From positions 70,162 through 134,161 of the forward strand of contig UQBX01000004.1 in the NCBI GenBank assembly GCA_900539425.1: 64,000 nucleotides of DNA, written 5' to 3'. The DNA comes from an uncultured Oscillospiraceae bacterium. Lineage in GTDB: Bacteria > Bacillota > Clostridia > Oscillospirales > Acutalibacteraceae. The translations under genes and the position numbers were made by a program. Under the pieces are notes generated by a model that saw only the letters and a program-made list of their open reading frames with translations, had not been told where the DNA came from and did no database searches. Shown in pieces: positions 44,458-53,398 of the stretch (its first letter is position 1; the number at the start of each line of letters is the position of its first letter).

Positions 44458-44658
44458 TTGAACATGGAAATACTTGACTATGTAATGAAGAAAAACAATG
44501 TTTCAGATATTGAAATCGCAAATTTACTTAGTATTGATGAAAATACTTGGCTCAGAAAAAGGATTAATCCTAACGAAATTGAAATTGCTGAAGTTGAAAA
44601 AATTGTTGAATATTTAAATCTTGACAATAAAATTGCGAAATGTATTTTTTTGCCTTGA
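44458..44658 (+). CDS. Cro-like small DNA-binding protein
   Basis: About 66 residues. MEILDYVMKKNNVSDIEIAN followed by LLSIDENTWLRKRI resembles the helix-turn-helix of small Cro or antirepressor-type proteins. TTG 44458 lies 8 bases after AGGAGG; ATG 44464 is possible but further away. It is the first gene rightwards from the operator array and probably counters the repressor. Confidence 0.65.
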   Translation: MNMEILDYVMKKNNVSDIEIANLLSIDENTWLRKRINPNEIEIAEVEKIVEYLNLDNKIAKCIFLP

Positions 44659-44660
44659 CA

Positions 44661-44676
44661 CTCGCAAAAATGCAAG
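44661..44676. promoter_or_regulatory. Fourth operator O4
   Basis: CTCGCA-AAAA-TGCAAG matches O3/O1 and directly follows a TTGACA (44655-44660), about 245 bases from O3. It may form a loop with O1-O3 or control a second promoter. The region 44677-44887 holds no gene. Confidence 0.6.
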
Positions 44677-44887
44677 AAAGATTGATGCGCATACACATTA
44701 ATATGTTTTTTATTATTTTTACAAATTAACATAGCTATACAGATAAATATAATTCCAATGCTAATGATAAAATATTTTGTTTTGATTAATGTACATTTTG
44801 AAATCTCATATACAAATTGCAATATTCTGTAGAACATAGAAAATTTCGAGAAAATAGTTGCAAAACCACTTGATTAGGAGGAATACG

Positions 44888-45061
44888 ATGTCATTGAAGG
44901 AAGATTGTGTTTTCTTGCAAATACATAAAAACGGTAGTTTCAAAAGTTGTATAGCGCTTGAAGAAATGATTTGTTTAAAAAAGAAATGCCCATTTTATAA
45001 AGATTTCGAAAAAGCAAAAAAAGATATTAAAAAATACGGATTTCGTAAAAAGATAAAATGA
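44888..45061 (+). CDS. Small Cys-rich phage protein
   Basis: A 57-residue protein with Cys spaced as in C-x5-EEMICLKKKCPFYKD, a pattern seen in small putative zinc-binding proteins of Firmicute phages. ATG 44888 follows TAGGAGG. Function unknown. It is followed by about 360 bases (45062-45423) without a gene. Confidence 0.6.
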   Translation: MSLKEDCVFLQIHKNGSFKSCIALEEMICLKKKCPFYKDFEKAKKDIKKYGFRKKIK

Positions 45062-45423
45062 ATAAGTATATGTAATATAATCTGGTTACATTGTTTAAAA
45101 TTCGTTATAGGTTTGTCATATTTGCAGTTTGCTGATTTAATTTAATCTTTAATATATAAATGAAATATGGTGTGAATTCAAAAGTTTGATTTCTTTTTAA
45201 TAGAAAGGAAGCAATATTATTTAAAATAGTTTTCGCAAGATTAAAAAAATAAGCAAATTACGAAAACTTTCAAGTAATTCGCCTTTTGTTGGGTTAAAAA
45301 TATGCGAAAAAGCTGGCTATATATTGACATTTAATTTTATATTGCATCAATCTCAAATCAAAATTTTATAAAACGACTATTGTTTAGATAAAAAATTAGA
45401 TTTAATTCAAGGAGGATGAGTTA
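45062..45423. other. AT-rich stretch without a gene
   Basis: No reading frame, RNA gene or strong promoter was recognised. In an intact phage, early or replication genes would lie here. A TTGACA near 45324 lacks a convincing -10 box. Confidence 0.5.
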
Positions 45424-45807
45424 ATGGAATTAAGTTTTCTTGAAACCTATCAAAGTAAAGTGCGACAATTAGGACTGTTGCGTGGGGAATTAAAATCAGA
45501 ATACATGAAAGAGATTGATTCATCGCATATAGCAACTCAGTCTGGCAGCGATGATTTGAAGGATGTTTTTGCTTGTCGGTCCGCAGAAATGAAAGAAAAG
45601 TTATCTTGGGAAATTGAAAAGCTTATGTGTGAAATTAAAGATATTCAGGATTACATATTAAACATTGATGATTTTGAATGCAGGGAAATAGCAGAGCGAC
45701 GTTATTTAAAAGGTGAAACATATGAACAAATAGGTGATGCGATGTTTATGCACAGAACAACAGTGCGTCGAAAGCTGCAGAAGTATATTGCACACAATGC
45801 ACATTGA
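45424..45807 (+). CDS. ArpU/sigma-like late transcription regulator
   Basis: A 127-residue protein with an N-terminal helical region (EIEKLMCEIKDIQDYI) and a C-terminal sigma-70 region 4-like helix-turn-helix (ERRYLKGETYEQIGDAMFMH then RTTVRRKLQKY). ArpU-type proteins activate late phage genes. ATG 45424 follows CAAGGAGG. Its place before the morphogenesis genes fits. Confidence 0.78.
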   Translation: MELSFLETYQSKVRQLGLLRGELKSEYMKEIDSSHIATQSGSDDLKDVFACRSAEMKEKLSWEIEKLMCEIKDIQDYILNIDDFECREIAERRYLKGETYEQIGDAMFMHRTTVRRKLQKYIAHNAH

Positions 45808-46240
45808 AACTGTGTTATCATAAAAACAGAAGAGATGAAACAGAAAAATATTTTGGTTTCAATTTGTTTAACTGATGCGTTTTTTACTGTTATATTGCTT
45901 AATTCATTTAAATTTAAACAACAAGACTAATGCAGTTTGATGCATTTTGATTTGCTTATGGTAAGAATTAATAGTTGATAAAGATAAAAGGTAATGAGCT
46001 GCATAGGTGTTAATTTTAGTGTTAGAATGCATGAAAAGCAGGCGTCAACAAATAGATTTTTGTAATTTCATAAAAATAAATATTTCTTGATAAATATAGA
46101 TCTTTGAAAATATAAGAAAATTGCGATCCTAAAAAAGAAATATAAGCCTGAGAATTCAAATTTAATGTATTTTATTTACACAAATAACTATGAGACGACA
46201 TATCGCTTTTAGTATATCCGTTATAGTGAGGTCTTATTAT
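45808..46240. other. AT-rich gap where terminase and portal genes would be expected
   Basis: No open frame of useful length on either strand. In related phages the small and large terminase and portal genes lie between the ArpU-type regulator and the Prp/scaffold genes, so this looks like a deletion scar about 430 bases long. Confidence 0.5.
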
Positions 46241-46540
46241 GTGATTATTGTGAAGATTGAAAATAATTGTATAAGCGCAAGCGGACACGCAGGCTACGCT
46301 CCAAAGGGATATGATATTGTGTGTGCTGCTTTTTCAGCGCTTTCATTTACGCTTGAGAGAGCCGTTAAGGAACTTACGGATGATATTGTTTCAATAAGTA
46401 TACAAAACGGCTTGATGCAGGCGCACTGGAGGATACTTAGTCCTAAAGGGCGGTTGCTGATGGATGCATATATCGGGGGCATAAAGGCGCTTGCTGAATG
46501 TTATCCCGAATATATAAAAGTGCAGGTTCGGAACACATAA
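46241..46540 (+). CDS. Prp-like cysteine protease
   Basis: About 100 residues. ASGHAGYAPKGYDIVCAAFS carries the His and Cys of the Prp (YsxB) family, which trims the N-terminus of ribosomal protein L27 and, in phages, can process capsid or scaffold proteins. GTG 46241 is preferred because GAGG lies 9 bases before it; the longer ATG frame from 46190 lacks such a site. It precedes the scaffold gene, suggesting a former head-maturation role. Confidence 0.75.
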   Translation: MIIVKIENNCISASGHAGYAPKGYDIVCAAFSALSFTLERAVKELTDDIVSISIQNGLMQAHWRILSPKGRLLMDAYIGGIKALAECYPEYIKVQVRNT

Positions 46541-46627
46541 AAAGCTGAGAGACAGAGCAGGCGTGGGACTCGTTAAAATCTACGGAATTACAGTCAAAGT
46601 ATTGCGACTTTAAACTATGGAGGTATT

Positions 46628-47275
46628 ATGAATTGTTACACGTTGCAGTGGTTCGCCGACGATAATATGTCGCAGAAGAAACCAATCACAGATCAAAGGT
46701 CTCAAAACACAAACCTCAAGATGCAGGATGAATCCGACGGAACGCAGGAAAGTAATAAAAATAAGGCGGGAGAAGCGACGGATAAGCTTTATACCAATGA
46801 GGATGTGGATAAGATTATTAATCGTAAGTTTGCTAAATGGCAGGCAAAAAAAGAACTGGAGATCAGTGAAATTCAAAAACTTGCTGAATTGAATGAAAGA
46901 CAGAAATTAGAGCATAGGCTTAATATGATGCAAAAAGAACTTGATGAATGCAGAAAACGAGAGACTTTTGCTAATATAGAGAAGGCGGCTCGTAAGATGC
47001 TTTACGAACAGGACATCAATGTGCCTGATGAGCTTGTTTCTTTACTTGTTGCAAAAGACGATTATACAACGTCGTCAAATGTGCGTGAGTTTACAAAAAT
47101 TTTTCATTCTGCAGTTTCACATGCAATCGAGAATAAATTTCCAAAGATTGCTTCTAAAGTAGATAGTGTTGAAACAATATCTAAAAAAGAAATTACAGAT
47201 ATAGTTATAACTCTAAAAGACATTACGGATAACATGAAATTATTGTCTTTAAAAATGGGCGAAAATGAACATTAG
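46628..47275 (+). CDS. Phage scaffold protein (DUF4355)
   Basis: A 215-residue protein with N-terminal MNCYTLQWFADDN, an acidic/Gln-rich segment, the LYTNEDVDKIINRKFAKWQ motif and a long coiled coil (residues 75-125) of DUF4355 capsid scaffolding proteins. ATG follows GGAGG. The major capsid gene should come next but is missing. The intact frame is a puzzle for a headless element. Confidence 0.8.
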   Translation: MNCYTLQWFADDNMSQKKPITDQRSQNTNLKMQDESDGTQESNKNKAGEATDKLYTNEDVDKIINRKFAKWQAKKELEISEIQKLAELNERQKLEHRLNMMQKELDECRKRETFANIEKAARKMLYEQDINVPDELVSLLVAKDDYTTSSNVREFTKIFHSAVSHAIENKFPKIASKVDSVETISKKEITDIVITLKDITDNMKLLSLKMGENEH

Positions 47276-48585
47276 TTTTTGCTGAGGATATAGATTTTTT
47301 AAGCTTTTCATAATATAAAGCCTGTTAAATATTGGCAATCGAATTGATTAAGAATATTGATACACCGTGTGAAAAATACCGAGTGGAAAAATATGGTTTT
47401 TTCGAGCTTTTTATAAATTATGAAAATTAAAAGATTTTTAGAGAGAAACATCCTACTTATAAAAGTCAATCGGAAATTCGCACATGATAACAGAGCTTAG
47501 CATTTAAAGATTTGTGGTTTCACGAGCCACAATATATAAGTTATGAAAACATAATTAATAATAACGACTATATCTTTATAAAGGTATAAAACTATCTTTA
47601 CGGTTATAGAAGTGAACTACAGTACTAAAAATAGTGGTAAAGTCAAAAATTTCATCTGACTGGTAAGTTGAATTTCATAAGGTATTTAATGTTTAACCAT
47701 AAACTTTGCTTATTTAGTTTTGTCAAACAGTAACTATGATATCTTGTAAATTCATCAATTTCAAGGCGCCAAAAATATATCAAACATATAGGCGCAAGTA
47801 ATTCTTCTCGTGTCTCAAGAATTATTATTAGTAATTTAACGATTGAGAGCTTGCTGCTAAGGGATGTGCTTTTTTAAATAAGGGATTGTGGCTATAATTA
47901 AAAGTTTAAGTAGAAGTATGAAATGTGGTATTAAACAGTAAACAAGTAAAAATGTAAATAACACAATTTGATATGAACATGTTTATCGATGAAAAAGCAT
48001 CGCTGAAAAACGCCTTAACAATAGTAATATAGCAAAGATCAGTCTTATGAATTTATTCACGTACGATTTATAGTGTATATTCAACTTTTCACTGCTTTTT
48101 TAAGATAGTCTGATTGGAAATATCGATGCTTCGCAGTTTTTTGATATGTATATTTCTCACTTTCAGAAATTTGGTTTTTATGGACTTTTGCTCATAAATA
48201 CTGATAGACTTCAAGATGATTTATATCGATTGTTTTGAGTGGGAAATTTGAATCAATATCCGTTTATACTATGACTATTTTGCTATTATCTTTTTAAGAA
48301 AAGTTCAACATATTATAGATGCATATGTTTTGTAACGCTTTTATAGACAAGCTTTTTTGGTGAAACAGTATTGCATAATAATGTAAGTAACAGTTACGTG
48401 TATTATAAAACAGAGAAAGATGCGGAGTTGTTTTACACTACAAAGTATTAATTAAAAGCTGAAACTGGTTGCATAATATTGGGCGGAGTATATTTTGAAA
48501 TAGACTAATATTATCTTAAAACAACGAGATACATAAGTGACAATTCTTAAAGTAATATTTGAAAAAGCGATTGCGAGGGTTATGA
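47276..48585. other. 1.3-kb non-coding gap where capsid genes are expected
   Basis: Very AT-rich with stops throughout all six frames; no reading frame reaches 60 codons and no RNA gene was recognised. By phage gene order the major capsid and head-tail connector genes should sit between the scaffold and the tail terminator. No recognisable protein remnant could be read. Confidence 0.6.
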
Positions 48586-48996
48586 ATGTTTGAAAAATTA
48601 TCGCTCGTTAGTCTGATTAAGGCAATAATTACCCAGTTAAAAGGGAAAACAGCTGCCGGAGTATATGATTTTGTGCCTCAGGACGAGCCTTTTCCTTTTA
48701 TATATGCCTTAGCGGCAGGCGAAGAGCCTAATGAAACGAAAGATATGTTTTGTGAAGTCTACAAAGTAGATATTCATGCGGTGGCAGAACCAAGCAATGA
48801 CAACACTGCCATTTACAATTTAATAAATGAAATAGAAGAAGCTCTAACGGAGGATATAACTTTACCGGAAGGCTTCAACCTTATATGTCAGTTTTCAGAT
48901 GGTGTAGATACGATATATGAGGAAAAGGAAACTAAAGAAAAACATGCTATTTTGCCGTTTCACTTTAAAGTGGCATACGGCTATAAGATAAAATAA
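48586..48996 (+). CDS. Tail terminator-like protein
   Basis: A 136-residue protein (FVPQDEPFPFIYALAAGEEP, YKVDIHAVAEPSND, LPFHFKVAYGYKIK) whose size, profile and place directly before the tail tube fit the tail terminator/DUF3168-like or minor tail family. It caps the tail tube and sets its end. In a headless particle this protein would close the tail. Confidence 0.7.
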   Translation: MFEKLSLVSLIKAIITQLKGKTAAGVYDFVPQDEPFPFIYALAAGEEPNETKDMFCEVYKVDIHAVAEPSNDNTAIYNLINEIEEALTEDITLPEGFNLICQFSDGVDTIYEEKETKEKHAILPFHFKVAYGYKIK

Positions 48997-49008
48997 AGGA
49001 GAATAAAT

Positions 49009-49806
49009 ATGTTTGATTTACAGATGTTTACCTATGATAACAATGTATATGGAAACCCAAATGCAAACGCAGTTGATATAATGGCGGGTAAAGATATTCT
49101 TGTTTGCATGTGGTCGCTTGATGGTTCTAAGCTTCTTGCGGTAAAAGGACAGCAGGATTTAACACTTAACCGTTCAGCAAACACAATTACGGTATCCTCA
49201 AAAGATACAGAAAGTGACTGGGAGAGATCGCTTTCTGGAATAAAAAACTGGTCTGCCGATTTTTCAGGCCTCTATGTGTTCGGAGATGAATCTCAGGCTA
49301 TTCTTGAACAGGCATTCACAAATTCTCTGCCGCTTCTTATTAAAATCATTAATAAAAATCTCAAAAAGGGTCTTTATGGCGGAGTATGCAAAATAACGGA
49401 GTTTTCTATCGAAGCTCCTAATGACGATGCAGTTACATATTCATGTACTCTTACAGGTGACGGCGAACTTGTCAATCTTGCGTCTGTTGAACTCGAGCAG
49501 GATACAATGCCTGAAAGTTCGCAGACACTTGCTTCTCTTACCGTTGTTTCAGTGCCTGGCGCAGAGACTGGAGATACGTCTATCTATGTTAATCCAACGC
49601 TTACCCCCGGAAACAAGTATTTTTATACAAGCGGAAAAGCTCCGCTGGCATTCCCTTATTACGGTCAGGTAATGGAACAGACCGAGTGGAATGGAACTTC
49701 TGACATTACAGGTCTTACCCAGGGCAATTCAATTCTTATTGTTGAAACAGATTCTGAAGGCAAGGCACTTAAAGCGGGGTCAGCTGTTGTATCGGTAAAT
49801 GAATAA
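49009..49806 (+). CDS. Major tail (tube) protein
   Basis: A 265-residue TP901-1-type tube protein: N-terminal MFDLQMFTYDN, core KGQQDLTLNRSANTITVSSK and KNWSADFSGLYVFGDES with a following Ig-like or decoration C-terminal part (from about residue 165). It polymerises around the tape measure. Its N-terminal LQxF motif is shared with the scaffold protein. RBS AAAGGAG. Confidence 0.85.
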   Translation: MFDLQMFTYDNNVYGNPNANAVDIMAGKDILVCMWSLDGSKLLAVKGQQDLTLNRSANTITVSSKDTESDWERSLSGIKNWSADFSGLYVFGDESQAILEQAFTNSLPLLIKIINKNLKKGLYGGVCKITEFSIEAPNDDAVTYSCTLTGDGELVNLASVELEQDTMPESSQTLASLTVVSVPGAETGDTSIYVNPTLTPGNKYFYTSGKAPLAFPYYGQVMEQTEWNGTSDITGLTQGNSILIVETDSEGKALKAGSAVVSVNE

Positions 49807-49818
49807 GGGGGATAATTC

Positions 49819-50190
49819 ATGTTTGAAGAAGTAAACGGCCGTTGGATGATTAATCATAACGGGAAATATTATTTCCTTAAGATAAATCTTGAAAGATGCA
49901 GAATTATAGAAAAGGTTTTGAATAAGCCTTTCCTTGCTGCTATGGCAGAAAATTCAGGTGTCTTTAAAATCAATGATGCGCAGGCTATTTTTGAACTCTG
50001 CCTTAAAGAAGAAAATGCGGATGGATATTGTGGAAAAGGGCTTGCGGACGAGATATTCAACGAAGTACTGATGTCAGATAACGGATATGCTAATGTATGT
50101 AATCTTATAGCATTGGCAGCAAATGAGGATTGCCCTTTTTTATTCCCGAATCCCTCCTCAGGTTCAATCATTTCCGAACAGAAGAAATAA
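49819..50190 (+). CDS. Tail assembly chaperone, G-like frame
   Basis: A 123-residue product of the first chaperone frame (MFEEVNGRWMINHNGKYYFL). It coats the tape measure during tail assembly. Near its end lies the slippery heptamer at 50136-50142, letting a fraction of ribosomes read on into the overlapping frame to make the longer GT form. Confidence 0.8.
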   Translation: MFEEVNGRWMINHNGKYYFLKINLERCRIIEKVLNKPFLAAMAENSGVFKINDAQAIFELCLKEENADGYCGKGLADEIFNEVLMSDNGYANVCNLIALAANEDCPFLFPNPSSGSIISEQKK

Positions 50191-50552
50191 GCAAACAGGC
50201 AGAGCCGTATTTGCATGAAATTGACTTTGCTTTTTTTGCAGTTAATTTCGGTTACAGTAAATCGGAATTTGAGGAGTTAACACCCACGGATCGTGCATTT
50301 ATTATGAAAGCTTATGAGAATAAAATTGTAAGTGATTCAACCTTAATGCGTAATGCTGTTTTTAATGCGATTTCAAATGTATTCAGAAAGAAAGGAAAAA
50401 GCTTTATTCCTTTATGGAAAGATATTTCTGAGAAGATAACCGAAACAGAAATAAAAGCAGATATTGATATTATAAATGAGGTTGAACAAAAAGAAGGCAA
50501 GACCTGGGTTGCTCAAATTATGAGGAGGCGAAATTTTGAGTCAAGAACTTAG
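50130..50552 (+). CDS. Tail assembly chaperone, T-like frameshift extension
   Basis: This frame lies -1 to the G-like gene and has no ribosome binding site of its own. It is reached by -1 slippage at 50136-50142 and then adds about 136 residues beginning IPESLLRFNHFRTEE and including LHEIDFAFFAVNFGYSKSEF, giving a GT protein of about 244 residues. The G/GT pair immediately before the tape measure is the universal siphovirus and myovirus order. Confidence 0.8.
   Translation: MPFFIPESLLRFNHFRTEEISKQAEPYLHEIDFAFFAVNFGYSKSEFEELTPTDRAFIMKAYENKIVSDSTLMRNAVFNAISNVFRKKGKSFIPLWKDISEKITETEIKADIDIINEVEQKEGKTWVAQIMRRRNFESRT
50136..50142 (+). promoter_or_regulatory. Programmed -1 ribosomal frameshift site
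   Basis: T-TTT-TTA in the zero frame (codons CCT TTT TTA) is a canonical slippery heptamer; slippage joins the G-like frame to the downstream frame, which is open across the junction. Confidence 0.8.
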
Positions 50553-52551
50553 CGTTAAAGTCTCCGCCGATACACAAAATTATATTATAAATATTAATAA
50601 TGCTGAAAAACAGACGTCTTCGTTTAATGAAGTTGCTTCAAAGCTTTCAAGCAATATTGCAAGTTCATTTAAAACTGCCTTTTCGGTTGGATGTAAAGCA
50701 TTATCAGGTATTGCCACTGCAATGGGAAATGCTCTTGTAGCAGGTGTTAAATATAACGCAGAAATTGAGCAATATCAAACTTCATTTGAGGTTATGACAG
50801 GCTCCGCTAAAAAATCTGAAGAAATAATGGGAAAACTTTCTGATTTAGGCGCAAAAACGTCTTTTGAAACATCTGATTTGGCGGATGTTACACAACTTCT
50901 AATGAATTACGGTTTTACAGCTGAAGATGCCATAAGTAAAATGACAATGCTGGGAGATATATCTCAAGGAAGCGCAGATAAAATGAACAGCATCGCTAAG
51001 GCTTATGGTCAGATGTCAAGTTCTGGAAAAGTACAGCTTAACGATATCAATGAAATGATAGACGCAGGCTTTAATCCTCTTCAGGAGATATCAGAAAGTA
51101 CGGGCGAAAGCATGGCCAGTTTGTATGACCGTATCAGCAAGGGAACACTTTCTGTTGATGAAATTACTGCATCTATGCAGCGTTCAACAGCTGAAGGCGG
51201 AAAGTTTTTTCAGGCAACACAAAAACAGTCTGAAACTTTGGCGGGTCAGTTTTCAACATTAAAAGAAAATGCGCTTCAGTTTCTTGGAGCATTTTCACAA
51301 TCATCATCTGAGGCATTAACGGGAGACATTCTGCCAATAATGAATGACGGATTATATCAGATGACAGACAAACTTAAGAAGGGAGATATGTCTGCACTGG
51401 GAACTATAGGCGGTGATATGGTAGCGGCTATTTTAACTTCTGCTGCTGCAAAGCTGCCAGAACTGATAACCACAGGAGTATCATTATTTTCGAGTGCATT
51501 TAGTGGTATAGCATCAAGTTTGCCGGGAGTTTTACCTGCTTTGTTTGCTAATTTGGGTACATTGTTTGAAACGCAGGTACCAATTCTGATATCAAGTTTC
51601 ACAATGATGTTCAGCAGTGTCATTACCGGACTTTCGGAAGTTTTGCCCGTGCTTATGCCTCAGCTAATAGCAGGATTGTCATTGGCGTTACAGAGCATTT
51701 TACTGCTTGCACCTCAACTGCTTCAAATGGGTATAACGCTTTTAATGAGCCTTGCAAATGGAATTACTCAGCAGATACCCACTCTTATTCCAACTATAGT
51801 TTCCGTGCTGCTGATGATCGTTGAGACCCTTACAAACCCGGATAATTTGGCCGGCTTGATTTCTGCAGGATTAAATATGATAGTGACGTTGGCGCAAGCA
51901 CTTGTTTGTGCGCTTCCCAGTTTGTTGGGTGCTTTACCAATGATTATAAAAGGTGTAGTGGGAGGCTTAATCGAGCTGCTTCCTCAATTAATACCAATAG
52001 GTTTTCAAATGATGATAACTATAGCATCCAGCTTAGTTTCACAGATAGGAACTATAATATCTGCACTGCCTGCAGTTTTCAGTGCAATCATTGGTGCTTT
52101 TAAAGAAGCTGACTGGAAAACAATAGGTCGTGATATTATAATCGGCTTAATTAACGGACTTAGATCAATGCTCTCTAATCTGTGGTCAGCAGTGTCAGAC
52201 ATTGCACATGGTATTGCGGACACATTTAAGAACTTGCTTGGTATACACTCACCGTCTAAGCTCTTCTTCCAGTTCGGTGAATATGTTGATGAAGGCTTTA
52301 TAGGAGGAGTAAGATCCAAAGTCCCGGAAATAGCAAACACAATCCAAAGTTTGCCTGTTATGCCATCATACGAAGGTAAGAGCAGTGCGGACACATCAAT
52401 AGACGGTCTTGGAGATTACATTGTTGCGGCTGTAGTAAACACTTCCAGAATTCATGCACAGCAGATTGCTAAAGGAATATCCGAAATGAAGATGACAGCA
52501 AATGGACGAGAAGTGGGAAGGTTTGTTGCTGATCTGGGATTCAAGAGGTGA
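50536..52551 (+). CDS. Tail tape measure protein
   Basis: A 671-residue protein with an N-terminal tape measure domain (YNAEIEQYQTSFEVMTGSAK, TSFETSDLADVTQLLMNYGF) and a long hydrophobic, helical central part (residues about 280-540) followed by GIHSPSKLFFQFGEYVDEGF, a typical TMP C-terminal motif. Length sets tail length; at about 0.15 nm per residue this would be roughly 100 nm. The TTG start at 50536 follows GAGGAGG. The frame is unbroken. Confidence 0.88.
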   Translation: MSQELSVKVSADTQNYIININNAEKQTSSFNEVASKLSSNIASSFKTAFSVGCKALSGIATAMGNALVAGVKYNAEIEQYQTSFEVMTGSAKKSEEIMGKLSDLGAKTSFETSDLADVTQLLMNYGFTAEDAISKMTMLGDISQGSADKMNSIAKAYGQMSSSGKVQLNDINEMIDAGFNPLQEISESTGESMASLYDRISKGTLSVDEITASMQRSTAEGGKFFQATQKQSETLAGQFSTLKENALQFLGAFSQSSSEALTGDILPIMNDGLYQMTDKLKKGDMSALGTIGGDMVAAILTSAAAKLPELITTGVSLFSSAFSGIASSLPGVLPALFANLGTLFETQVPILISSFTMMFSSVITGLSEVLPVLMPQLIAGLSLALQSILLLAPQLLQMGITLLMSLANGITQQIPTLIPTIVSVLLMIVETLTNPDNLAGLISAGLNMIVTLAQALVCALPSLLGALPMIIKGVVGGLIELLPQLIPIGFQMMITIASSLVSQIGTIISALPAVFSAIIGAFKEADWKTIGRDIIIGLINGLRSMLSNLWSAVSDIAHGIADTFKNLLGIHSPSKLFFQFGEYVDEGFIGGVRSKVPEIANTIQSLPVMPSYEGKSSADTSIDGLGDYIVAAVVNTSRIHAQQIAKGISEMKMTANGREVGRFVADLGFKR

Positions 52552-52555
52552 TTAT

Positions 52556-53398
52556 ATGAAATATATAAATTCAAGAGGCGAAACACTTGACCTGTCCGCA
52601 ACTCCTTATTTATTGCAAAGTGGAGATTTGTTTGATTATTCGTGGAGTTATGATTTGCAGAATAATCAGATAACTAATATCAGGCGTGAAGCGGGGGAAA
52701 GAGCATTTAAAATATGTATAATTCCTGATGAAACTCTTATGTATCATGAAAAACGTCAAAAGCTGAAAGAAGCTATTGATAATCTTTATGATGTTATTGA
52801 GTATGATGTTGTCAACAATGCAAGTGGCAAGTTAATGACAGAGAATGGGTGGTATTTTCCTTGTATAATAACAGCTAATTCAAAATCGGATTGGGAAAAA
52901 GCTCTTACAAATCAGTTTATAGATCTTACAGCTGTTTCAGCACTCAATTCCTGGATACTTCCTGTTACTTTTGAATTTTATGCGGGAGGAAAAACAAGTG
53001 CTCAGGATGCATTCCTAGATTATAAATATGACTATGATTATGATTACACACCTAACCTGGTGGGTGTTGGAAAATTAGTTCTTAATCATGTGGACAAGTG
53101 TAATTTTCAGCTAATAATATTTGGTCCGGTTACCAATCCGCGAATAACTATTGCAGGGCATATATATCAAGTCAATACAACAATAGAAGAGGGCGAATAT
53201 CTCACTGTTGACAGCCGAGATAACACAATAGTTCTTACGCAGAAGAGCGGGACAAAAATCAATCAGTATGATTTGCGATATAAGAACAGTACAGTGTTTG
53301 AGCCTATTTTGCCCGGAAACAGTGAAGTGAACTGGAATGGGTCATTTGGTTTTACATTGACTATATATGAGCAAAGGAGTGAACCTAGATGGAGTTAA
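52556..53398 (+). CDS. Distal tail protein (Dit-like)
   Basis: A 280-residue phage tail protein (MKYINSRGETLDLS start, SWILPVTFEFYAGGKTSAQD, C-terminal NPRITIAGHIYQVNTTIEEG galectin-like part). Dit proteins form the hub of the siphovirus tail tip. ATG 52556 follows AGAGGTG; it starts 4 bases after the tape measure stop. It overlaps the next gene by 10 bases. Confidence 0.8.
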   Translation: MKYINSRGETLDLSATPYLLQSGDLFDYSWSYDLQNNQITNIRREAGERAFKICIIPDETLMYHEKRQKLKEAIDNLYDVIEYDVVNNASGKLMTENGWYFPCIITANSKSDWEKALTNQFIDLTAVSALNSWILPVTFEFYAGGKTSAQDAFLDYKYDYDYDYTPNLVGVGKLVLNHVDKCNFQLIIFGPVTNPRITIAGHIYQVNTTIEEGEYLTVDSRDNTIVLTQKSGTKINQYDLRYKNSTVFEPILPGNSEVNWNGSFGFTLTIYEQRSEPRWS

